Shown here one piece after another: positions 1 to 5,612 of a DNA stretch of 12,111 bases. The stretch is from positions 1 to 12,111 of the forward strand of contig JANYDI010000169.1 of NCBI GenBank assembly GCA_025363695.1. The letters are read 5' to 3'. Positions within the stretch are counted from its first letter, which is position 1. The number at the start of each line of letters is the position of its first letter. A model generated the notes under the pieces. It was not told the DNA's origin, searched no databases, and saw only the letters and a program-made list of their open reading frames with translations. The translations under genes and the position numbers were made by a program. This stretch comes from Opitutia bacterium. GTDB taxonomy: Bacteria > Verrucomicrobiota > Verrucomicrobiia > Opitutales > JANYDI01.

Positions 1-74
1 CCATGCCTGTGCACGAAGCCCTAGTTTACGCGTGTTCATCGAAAATAAACATACTCGTTGAACCTTTGGGAGTA

Positions 75-152
75 GCGGTTTTGCTCTTCTGCACTTTTCA
101 GAAGACAAAACCGCAGCACCCATAAGGGATCCAAAGGGAGCAAGCTCCCTTT
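75..152. repeat. Degenerate half-copy of the palindromic element, upstream of dnaJ
   Basis: The right end (126-152) matches the right end of the full elements: GGGATCC followed by a GC-rich hairpin with arms AAAGGGAGC and GCTCCCTTT around a 2-nt AA loop (133-152). In place of the usual CCGATAGCG hairpin there is a different one at 75-114, with arms GCGGTTTTGCTCTTCTG and CAGAAGACAAAACCGC (one bulged base). No left half is visible. The hairpin ends only 9 nt before the dnaJ start codon, so it would lie in or next to the dnaJ leader. I see no good Shine-Dalgarno sequence between it and the ATG. Whether it is a decayed element or a functional variant cannot be told from this sequence. Confidence 0.7.
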
Positions 153-161
153 GATTTATCT

Positions 162-1292
162 ATGGCTAAGGAAGATTACTATAAGCTTTTGGGAGTAGAG
201 CGGGAGGCTAAAGCGGAGGAGATCAAAAAAGCCTACCGCAAATTGGCTGTTACCTACCATCCGGACAAAAACCCCGGCGATAAAGCCGCTGAGGATAAAT
301 TTAAGAAGATATCGGAAGCCTACGAAGCCCTGTCGGACACGGACAAGCGTGCCGCCTATGATCGCTACGGTCATGCTGCTTTTGAGCAAGGCGCCTCACC
401 TCGTGGCGGCGCTGGTGGTGGCTTTCATGATCCTTTTGATATTTTCCGCGAAGTTTTTAGCAGCGCTGGCGGCGGAACCTTTGAGCAATTTTTTGGCGGA
501 CAGCAGCGAGGTCGGCCCCAGGGCGCTGATTTAAGATATGATTTAGAAATCACCCTAGAGGAAGCCGCCCATGGCACGGAAAAAGAAATCCGTTACCGCA
601 GACCTGTCGCCTGTCAGAGCTGCTCGGGCTCCGGCGCCGCTGCTGGCTCCAAGCGCGTATCCTGCTCTACCTGCGGTGGCATGGGCAAAGTATCCACCGC
701 TCGCGGATTTTTTTCGATGACCCAGACCTGCCCGACCTGCCAAGGCATGGGCACACGCGTGGTCGATCCCTGCAAAAGCTGCAACGGTCAAGGCCGTACG
801 ATACAACCCAGTACGGTCAAGGTAAAAATTCCACCGGGGGTGGACAGCGGCGTGCAATTACGCTCAACGGGCCACGGTGAAGCTGCTCCTGGCGGCGGCG
901 ATGCCGGGGATCTCTATGTGGTCATCCATGTCAAGGATAATGGCCTTTTTGAGCGTCATCAGGACGATCTTTACTGCGAGGTCCCTATCAGCTTCGCTCT
1001 CGCCTCCCTGGGCGGCAGTATTGACATTCCAACGCTTGAAGGCAAAGTTTCCTTAAAAATCCCCGCTGGAACGCAGTCTGGAACCCGTTTTCGTCTCAAA
1101 GGCAAAGGCATGCCTAGCCTCAAATCCCGAACCAAGGGCGACCAAATCGTCCAAGTCCATGTCGAAGTACCCAAGTCCCTTAATGCCGATCAACGCAAAA
1201 AACTCGAGACCTTTGCCCAAGCCTGCGGCAACCTCGACACGCCCGTTCCCCAAAGTTTTCTCGATAAAGCTAAGGCTTTTTTAGGAAAGTAA
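162..1292 (+). CDS. dnaJ: Chaperone DnaJ (Hsp40, type I)
   Basis: Cytoplasmic co-chaperone that binds unfolded proteins and stimulates the ATPase of DnaK. All type I domains are visible in order. The J domain spans about residues 4-70 with the HPD motif at 33-35, which is needed to trigger DnaK. A Gly/Phe-rich linker (about 75-118) follows. Then comes the zinc domain with four CxxCxGxG repeats starting at C151, C168, C190 and C204, all eight cysteines intact. The C-terminal substrate-binding beta domains run from about 215 to 350. The 376-aa length is normal for the family. The start at MAKEDYY is the standard N-terminus. No dnaK or grpE lies in the window. The gene is preceded by a half-repeat and followed 6 nt after its stop by element 1, so it is probably transcribed alone. 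Confidence 0.98.
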   Translation: MAKEDYYKLLGVEREAKAEEIKKAYRKLAVTYHPDKNPGDKAAEDKFKKISEAYEALSDTDKRAAYDRYGHAAFEQGASPRGGAGGGFHDPFDIFREVFSSAGGGTFEQFFGGQQRGRPQGADLRYDLEITLEEAAHGTEKEIRYRRPVACQSCSGSGAAAGSKRVSCSTCGGMGKVSTARGFFSMTQTCPTCQGMGTRVVDPCKSCNGQGRTIQPSTVKVKIPPGVDSGVQLRSTGHGEAAPGGGDAGDLYVVIHVKDNGLFERHQDDLYCEVPISFALASLGGSIDIPTLEGKVSLKIPAGTQSGTRFRLKGKGMPSLKSRTKGDQIVQVHVEVPKSLNADQRKKLETFAQACGNLDTPVPQSFLDKAKAFLGK

Positions 1293-1298
1293 GAAGGG

Positions 1299-1579
1299 CT
1301 AAGGGGCATTCATGCCCCTTAGGATCCCCTTCCGATAGGCGATTTTTAAAAATGCTTTAGCATCCCAATGCTAGCGCATTTTATAAAAATCGCCTATCGG
1401 GAATAGTATACTAAGCCCCCTACAGATTCCTCCGGAATCAAAAAAACAAAGAAGTTCGATTCCTAAGGAATCTGTGGGGGCCTTGTATCACCCTACCCGA
1501 TAGCGATTTTGATGAAATACGTAGTATTTCACAAAATCGCTATCGGAAAGGGGATCCAAGGGGCGCAAGCGCCCCTTGG
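1299..1579. repeat. Composite palindromic element 1 (full copy, 281 bp)
   Basis: Fills the dnaJ-SDR gap. It contains, in order: hairpin H1 (1299-1322, arms CTAAGGGGCAT and ATGCCCCTTAG); GGATCCCC; hairpin H2 (1332-1400, arms beginning CCGATAGGCGATTTTTA, with an extra small AGCAT/ATGCT hairpin at its tip); GTATACTAAG; and a CCCCC(T)ACAGATTCC / GGAATCTGTGGGGG stem (1416-1480) that encloses two GATTCC-N3-GGAATC mini-hairpins (1425-1439 and 1458-1472). Next come CCTTGTATC, hairpin H4 (1497-1546, arms beginning CCGATAGCGATTTTG), GGGGATCC, and hairpin H5 (1556-1579, arms CCAAGGGGCGC and GCGCCCCTTGG). The whole is roughly symmetrical, so it is a large palindrome made of smaller palindromes. It has no ORF. 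It starts 6 nt after the dnaJ stop. Confidence 0.93.
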
Positions 1580-1603
1580 CCCTTACTTTCTCATTACTTA
1601 CCT

Positions 1604-2509
1604 ATGCCTACGGATACACATTATGTTTTAGTGACGGGGGTTCATGGCCTTGTGGGTACAGCGCTTAAGCCGTTTTTGGAGCGTCAGGGCCATCGGGTGC
1701 TTGGCCTGAAGCTGCGTTACCAAAATACGCTCAGTGAGGTCCACGCTTTTTTGGAACGTTACGGTCCTTTTACGGCTGTGGTTCATTTGTGCGGGGAGCC
1801 TGTAATGCAAAACTGGGGTCCTAGGGCTCTGGAACGTGTTCGGGAGAGCCGCATTGGGACCACGCAGGTGCTCGTCCGAGCTTTATCTCGGCAGGGCCCT
1901 TTTGTTCCAAAGGTTTTTATTCAGGCCTCCGGTATCGGCATTTATGGTACGCATCCTCGGGGTTGCGCAGCCCCTTTGACGGAAGGGGACCCCCCCAACG
2001 GCATTCCTGGTTTCCTAAGTACCTTGGCTAAGGACTGGGAAACGGCGGCGGCCCCCCTACTCATGTCCGGTGTGCGTGTAGCCAATCTGCGTTTGGCTCC
2101 CATTCTTAGCCCTAATGGTGGCATGTTGCGGTCCTTACTTTTACTGCTCAAAATAGGCATTTATCCAAAAATCGGCACAGGGCAGCAGGCCTTCCCCTGG
2201 ATCAGTCTCAATGATTTGCTGGCGCTCATCGCGCGTACGCTTGTAGACTCCCGCTTCAATGGACCGATAAATGCTGTTGCGCCCCAGCAGCTTAGCTATA
2301 AAGGCTTTACGGATGCCCTCCGAAATTATTTTCCAAGAAGGCTGCCTATTTGGGTTCCTCGATTTGTTTTTGACTGGATTTATGGTCAAGGATTTACCGA
2401 TGAAATGATTTTTTCCAACACGTCCGCCTTCCCCAAAAAAGCGCTTGACAACGGCTTTGTTTTTACCCATCCCACTATCAATCAAGCACTTGAGGATTTT
2501 TTTGGGTAA
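1604..2509 (+). CDS. TIGR01777/YfcH-type NAD(P)-dependent epimerase (extended SDR)
   Basis: Predicted cytoplasmic NAD(P)-binding protein of the extended short-chain dehydrogenase superfamily. The substrate of this subfamily is not established. The cofactor motif is TGVHGLVG at residues 11-18 (TGxxGxxG), near the N-terminus as expected. Other family marks are HLCGEPV (61-67), the GIYG segment ending at 115 with the candidate catalytic Tyr114, a Lys at 143 in LAKDWE, and LRLAPILSPNGG around 162-173. A C-terminal region (about 245-301) resembles DUF1731 of the YfcH group. The 301-aa length is usual and both ends look intact. No Shine-Dalgarno sequence is evident before the ATG, which follows element 1 by 24 nt. 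The next gene, merR, begins 78 nt after the stop with its own likely promoter. Confidence 0.9.
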   Translation: MPTDTHYVLVTGVHGLVGTALKPFLERQGHRVLGLKLRYQNTLSEVHAFLERYGPFTAVVHLCGEPVMQNWGPRALERVRESRIGTTQVLVRALSRQGPFVPKVFIQASGIGIYGTHPRGCAAPLTEGDPPNGIPGFLSTLAKDWETAAAPLLMSGVRVANLRLAPILSPNGGMLRSLLLLLKIGIYPKIGTGQQAFPWISLNDLLALIARTLVDSRFNGPINAVAPQQLSYKGFTDALRNYFPRRLPIWVPRFVFDWIYGQGFTDEMIFSNTSAFPKKALDNGFVFTHPTINQALEDFFG

Positions 2510-2546
2510 AACAGTAAGTGCTTTTCGTTTTTTTTAAAAAAATACA

Positions 2547-2577
2547 TTGACACTCACGTCGCGTGATACGCTAGGGT
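2547..2577 (+). promoter_or_regulatory. Likely MerR-type promoter/operator of the TipAS regulator
   Basis: A perfect TTGACA (2547-2552) and a weaker TAGGGT (2572-2577) are separated by 19 bp, the elongated spacing known for MerR-controlled promoters. The spacer contains the dyad TCACG-N3-CGTGA (2554-2566), a plausible operator. Transcription would begin about 2583-2586, a few bases before the ATG at 2588, which implies an almost leaderless mRNA and autoregulation. The -10 box is poor, which fits an activator-dependent promoter but also weakens the call. Confidence 0.55.
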
Positions 2578-2587
2578 TGCTGCCGAT

Positions 2588-3352
2588 ATGGAATATACGA
2601 TAAAAAAGTTGGCACAGCTTTCTGGCGTGAGCATCCGAACACTGCATTGGTATGATGAAGTCGGCCTTCTTAAGCCTGCCTATTGCGGAACGAATGGCTA
2701 CCGCTATTACCAAGAAGAGCAGCTTTTGCTGTTGCAGCAAATCTTGTTTTTCAGAGAAATAGGTTTATCGTTAAAGGAGATTATTCAAGTCATAACTCAG
2801 GATGATTTTGATAAGATAAAAACCCTTCAGGCGCATAAGCAAGTGTTGGAAAATTCATTAAATAAAAAGTTGGTATTAATAAAAACGATTGATAAAACAC
2901 TCCTGCATTTGCAAGGAAAATACATTATAAAAAATGAAGAACTCTACCATGGGTTTGATTCGGAAAGGCAAGAAGAGTACGAAAAATACCTTGTGCACGG
3001 CCAAGGGAGCGCTTCCGAGGCCCTTATTTTTGAGAGCAAAAAGCGAACCGCTAAATGGGGCAAAGATGAATGGGATCCTGTTAAAAACGAAGGCGATGCC
3101 ATCCATAAGGCACTTGCTAAATGTATCGATAAAGGCTTGACTCCTGAGTCTAATGAAGTTCAGGAAATTATGAAGCGTCATTGCCAGATGATTAATCGTT
3201 TTTACGAAGTTTCTAAGGATGTTTACGTAGGGCTTTCTCAACTCTATGTCGAGCATCCTGATTTTAAGAAATTTTTCGATGTCTACCACAAGGATATGAT
3301 TCCTTTTATCGGAAAAGCCATGCGCTTTTATGCGGATAAGTACCTAAAGTAG
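2588..3352 (+). CDS. MerR-family transcriptional regulator with TipAS effector domain
   Basis: DNA-binding activator that twists an over-spaced promoter. The N-terminal winged HTH (residues 1 to about 70) shows the MerR signature YTIKKLAQLSGVSIRTLHWYD followed by GLLKP and the wing GYRYY. A long helical dimerisation segment (about 70-112) follows. The C-terminal half (about 125-250) is a TipAS domain, with WGKDEWDPV and a helix-rich tail ending in FYADKYLK. In Streptomyces, TipAS binds thiopeptide antibiotics, and other homologues respond to various drug-like ligands. The ligand here is unknown. At 254 aa it matches full-length TipAL. Coding sequence is clearly richer in A/T than its neighbours, which suggests later acquisition. 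No transporter or resistance gene lies beside it, so its target may be itself or a distant gene. Confidence 0.92.
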   Translation: MEYTIKKLAQLSGVSIRTLHWYDEVGLLKPAYCGTNGYRYYQEEQLLLLQQILFFREIGLSLKEIIQVITQDDFDKIKTLQAHKQVLENSLNKKLVLIKTIDKTLLHLQGKYIIKNEELYHGFDSERQEEYEKYLVHGQGSASEALIFESKKRTAKWGKDEWDPVKNEGDAIHKALAKCIDKGLTPESNEVQEIMKRHCQMINRFYEVSKDVYVGLSQLYVEHPDFKKFFDVYHKDMIPFIGKAMRFYADKYLK

Positions 3353-3369
3353 TATTGAAAGTAAAAGGG

Positions 3370-3615
3370 CTAAGGGGAACTCGTTCCCCTTAGGATCCCC
3401 TACAGGGTGCGATTTTATAAAATGCGATGCATTTTAATAAAATCGCTCCCTGGTAGGACATACTAAGGCACCCTCCAGATCGCTTCGCGATCAGCCTGTT
3501 GTCTGTGGGGGGGGGCTTAGTATATGCTTCCCGATAGCGATTTATCTAAAATGCGTTAGCATTTTAATAAATCGCTATCGGAAATGGGATCCTAAGGGGA
3601 GCTTGCTCCCCTTAG
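3370..3615. repeat. Composite palindromic element 2 (overlaps the ribF 3' end)
   Basis: Lies between convergent merR and ribF. H1 (3370-3393) has arms CTAAGGGGAAC and GTTCCCCTTAG. GGATCCCC follows. H2 (about 3398-3457) has arms CCTACAGGGTGCGATTTTA and TAAAATCGCTCCCTGGTAGG, a divergent version. The centre has a GATCGC-TTC-GCGATC hairpin (3478-3492) and a run of nine G (3507-3515). H4 (3531-3581) begins CCGATAGCGATTTATC. H5 (3592-3615) has arms CTAAGGGGAGC and GCTCCCCTTAG. The core is reversed compared with elements 1 and 5: GGCACCC lies on the left, and GGCTTAGTATATGC on the right mirrors their GTATACTAAGCC. The ribF stop codon (3575-3577) lies inside H4, so the right end of this copy is translated. 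Confidence 0.9.
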
Positions 3616-4495
3616 CCCCTAAAACATCCTGCGCTATTTGGGCCTTGAGCGCCTCTAGGGAGGAGAATTTTTGCTCTGGGCGTAAAAATCGACTCCAGGC
3701 CACCGTGACAAGCGTATCGACGGGTACATCGATGCTTTCCAGACAATGAACTTCTAAAAGCGGCTGCGCTGTGGGAGCGTTCAAGGTCGGGCGTACACCG
3801 TAGTTCATCACGCAGGACAGGCGTTCTGGCCGCTGTTCCAGCTGCATCCAGCCTGTGTAGACGCCAAAACGCGGCTGTAGCTCGTTTTTTTGGGTAACGG
3901 GCAAATTTATAGTCGGAAAGCCCAGTTTTTTGCCCCGTTTTTCTCCAGCGATACGCCGAGCTTGGCTAAGATAAGGATGCCCCATGAGGCGTGCGGCCTG
4001 AGACATATCTCCTTCTATCAAAGCTTTTCGAATCAGCGTACTACTGATAGGGTTTTGCCCCTCGCAGCGCAGAGGGACGCCGACGACCTCAACCTTTAGC
4101 GATTGCCCTAGCTTTTTGAGCGTCTCTAGATCCCCCGAACGTCCGACCCCAAAACGAAACGATGCGCCAACAGCCACGTAGTGCAAGGTCGGAAAGGTTT
4201 TTTTCAGAAATACTGCAAAAGCTTGCGGACTCAGCGCTGCAAAATCCGCATCAAAAGGCTGCTCGATGATCGAATCAACCCCGAGTGATTTTAGGGTATA
4301 CTCCTTAACTTGCGGCGACATAATGTGCGAAACCGCCTCAGAGGGTCTAAAAAACTCACGCGGATGCGGTGAAAAGGTCAGCACGGCGCTTTTTCCATTT
4401 ATCGTTTTTGCTTCAGCAAGCACAAGATCTATGACTGCTTGATGCCCAAGGTGTACGCCATCGAAAATACCAATTGCTAGGCAAAGGGGGGTCAT
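3575..4495 (-). CDS. ribF: Bifunctional riboflavin kinase / FAD synthetase RibF
   Basis: Makes FMN from riboflavin and ATP (kinase, C-terminal domain), then FAD from FMN and ATP (adenylyltransferase, N-terminal domain). The nucleotidyltransferase motif GIFDGVHLGH is at residues 9-18. SSTLIRKAL, just before the kinase domain, is the second FAD synthetase signature. The kinase domain shows GKKLGFPTINLP, FGVYTG, MNYGVRPT and LLEVHCL. The start is fixed by a strong AAGGAG 5 nt before the ATG. truB ends 9 nt upstream, so the two are co-transcribed, as in many bacteria. The 306-aa length is normal. The last 14 residues (from about G293 to R306) and the TAG stop are encoded by element 2, an unusual repeat-derived tail that lies beyond the catalytic motifs and is probably tolerated. 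Confidence 0.97.
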   Translation of the reverse strand: MTPLCLAIGIFDGVHLGHQAVIDLVLAEAKTINGKSAVLTFSPHPREFFRPSEAVSHIMSPQVKEYTLKSLGVDSIIEQPFDADFAALSPQAFAVFLKKTFPTLHYVAVGASFRFGVGRSGDLETLKKLGQSLKVEVVGVPLRCEGQNPISSTLIRKALIEGDMSQAARLMGHPYLSQARRIAGEKRGKKLGFPTINLPVTQKNELQPRFGVYTGWMQLEQRPERLSCVMNYGVRPTLNAPTAQPLLEVHCLESIDVPVDTLVTVAWSRFLRPEQKFSSLEALKAQIAQDVLGAKGSKLPLGSHFR

Positions 4496-4500
4496 GATAG

Positions 4501-4506
4501 CTCCTT
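4501..4506 (-). promoter_or_regulatory. ribF ribosome binding site overlapping the truB stop
   Basis: On the minus strand the truB stop TAA runs into AAGGAG, followed by CTATC and the ribF ATG. This is one of very few clear Shine-Dalgarno sequences in the window. The overlap suggests translational coupling of truB and ribF. Confidence 0.85.
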
Positions 4507-5224
4507 AAATTACGCTTGTTTCCGGAACAGCTACGTGAGTGGCAATCAGGCGAGCTGCCAGCGCCTCAGAACTCAGGCCTGCCAAGGTTTCCAAGGTAAT
4601 GGCGTCCTTAATACTTAAATGACCCACGCCTGTGCGCCGCAATTGGATTAAATGCGCGCCACAACCCAATTTTTGCCCAAGGTCATGAGCCAAAGAACGG
4701 ATATAAGTCCCTTTGGAGCAACGCACTTCCACTTGAGCATCTGGCAACTGAAAGTACTTAAGCGTCAGCCGTGAAATGCGGATAAAACGCGGCTCACGCT
4801 CAACTTCCTTGCCCTGGCGGGCTAACTTGTACAAAGCAACCCCATTGACTTTTCGAGCCGAAAACATAGGCGCTATCTGATATTGATCCCCCACAAAGCT
4901 TTCCAAAGCAGCCGAAAATGACGCCTGCGTAACGCCCTCGCAAGATTTTTGCTCCACAAAACTGCCGTCACTGTCATAGCTGTCCGTTGTTTGCCCCAGC
5001 CGCAAAGTCCCCACGTACACCTTATTAAGCCCCATTAAATACTGCGACAGCTTAGTAGCTTTACCAATGAGCAAAACCAAAAGCCCCGTAGCCAGCGGAT
5101 CCAAGGTACCCGCGTGCCCTACCGCCTTGATACCCAAAATCCGCCGCACACGCTGTACGACATCATGAGAGGTAAGCCCCTGGGGCTTGTCTATCAGTAA
5201 AACCCCGTCTAACTGCGCTCTCAT
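4505..5224 (-). CDS. truB: tRNA pseudouridine(55) synthase TruB
   Basis: Converts U55 in the T-loop of tRNAs to pseudouridine. The N-terminus MRAQLDGVLLIDKPQG leads into the family motif GHAGTLDPLATGLL, with the catalytic Asp at residue 42. KVYVGTLRLGQTTDSYD follows, and the conserved KGTYIRSLAHDLG lies towards the C-terminus, as does LRRTGVG. The length is 239 aa, near the shorter end of the family, without an obvious C-terminal PUA domain. I chose the ATG at 5222-5224: the same frame stays open 21 codons further upstream, but that stretch reads through the tRNA-Val gene and cannot be protein. The start lies 14 nt after the tRNA 3' end, and ribF follows 9 nt after the stop. Confidence 0.97.
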   Translation of the reverse strand: MRAQLDGVLLIDKPQGLTSHDVVQRVRRILGIKAVGHAGTLDPLATGLLVLLIGKATKLSQYLMGLNKVYVGTLRLGQTTDSYDSDGSFVEQKSCEGVTQASFSAALESFVGDQYQIAPMFSARKVNGVALYKLARQGKEVEREPRFIRISRLTLKYFQLPDAQVEVRCSKGTYIRSLAHDLGQKLGCGAHLIQLRRTGVGHLSIKDAITLETLAGLSSEALAARLIATHVAVPETSVI

Positions 5225-5238
5225 CGTTACTTCAAAAA

Positions 5239-5315
5239 TGGTGGGAAATACTGGATTCGAACCAGTGACCTCTTGCGTGTCATGCAAGCGCTCTAACCAA
5301 CTGAGCTAATCCCCC
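5239..5315 (-). tRNA. tRNA-Val (anticodon GAC), CCA encoded
   Basis: The 77-nt minus-strand sequence folds as a full cloverleaf. The acceptor arm GGGGGAT pairs with ATTTCCC (two G-U pairs). The D arm contains TAGCTCAGTTGGTTAGAGC. The anticodon stem CTTGC/GCAAG encloses loop ATGACAC, giving anticodon GAC at 5279-5281. The T arm ACTGG-TTCGAAT-CCAGT is intact, and discriminator A plus CCA are encoded. The GAC anticodon reads GUC/GUU valine codons. The gene lies 14 nt upstream of truB, whose product modifies U55 in the T-loop, and the two are probably on one transcript. Confidence 0.97.
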
Positions 5316-5352
5316 AAAAAAAAGACCCCAAACACTTAACCCCAAAAACCCC
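5311..5352 (-). other. G-run tract (potential G-quadruplex) at the tRNA-Val 5' end
   Basis: On the minus strand, four runs of four or five G occur at 5349-5352, 5340-5343, 5326-5329 and 5311-5315. Loops of 5, 10 and 10 nt separate them, mostly T. The last run is the first five bases of the tRNA. The tract fits a loose G-quadruplex pattern and resembles TTTTGGGG telomere-like units. It occupies the place where the tRNA promoter should be, and I can find no convincing -35/-10 pair in it. Structure in the cell is unproven. Confidence 0.5.
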
Positions 5353-5371
5353 AAAATGCAAGCTTTTATTT

Positions 5372-5602
5372 TCAAGGGGAGGCTTGCCTCCCCTTGACCC
5401 CTCGTAGGAAGGCGATTTTCATAAATGCTACGCATTTACAAAAATCGCCTTCCTAAATGGAGACAAAGTGTATCCTTTGTCCGATCCCGAAGGGATCAGT
5501 GGGGTGCCTTGTATCGCCTACCCGATAGCGATTTTTATAAAATGCTGCGCATTTTTAAAAATCGCTATCGGAGGGGATCCAAGGAGCGCAAGCGCCCCTT
5601 GG
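5372..5602. repeat. Composite palindromic element 3
   Basis: Occupies the gap between tRNA-Val and the oxidase gene. H1 (5372-5397) has arms TCAAGGGGAGGC and GCCTCCCCTTGA. The following GGATCCCC is replaced by CCCCTCG. H2 (5405-5455) has arms TAGGAAGGCGATTTT and AAAATCGCCTTCCTA. The centre contains GTGTATCC, GATCCC-GAA-GGGATC (5483-5497) and GTGGGGTGCCTTGTATCGCCTACC. H4 (5522-5571) begins CCGATAGCGATTTTTA. H5 (5579-5602) has one stem mismatch (AAGGAGCGC against GCGCCCCTT). With element 4 it forms a subfamily marked by the CTTCCTAA.TGGAG.CAAAGTGTA segment. Its right half is nearly identical to that of element 4. Confidence 0.92.
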
Positions 5603-5612
5603 CCCTTTCTAT

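Noticed and set aside
1..39. Possible start of a minus-strand gene (MNTRKLGLRAQAW) leaving the left edge
   Set aside because: Only 13 codons are visible, with no ribosome binding site and no recognisable motif, so it is not supported as a gene.
3..125. Plus-strand 40-codon ORF at the left edge
   Set aside because: It runs through the hairpin at 75-114, and its composition and lack of a ribosome site give no support.
1299..1322. H1/H5 hairpins as ordinary Rho-independent terminators
   Set aside because: They are GC-rich hairpins near stop codons but are followed by GGATCC, not a T-run, so the classic signature is missing; termination remains only a hypothesis.
5225..5287. N-terminal extension of TruB by 21 residues
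   Set aside because: It translates through the tRNA-Val gene; the family N-terminus begins at MRAQLDG and the cloverleaf is complete.
5372..5602. Insertion sequence or transposase remnant in the elements
   Set aside because: No ORF or transposase motif is present in any copy, and I could not identify target-site duplications.
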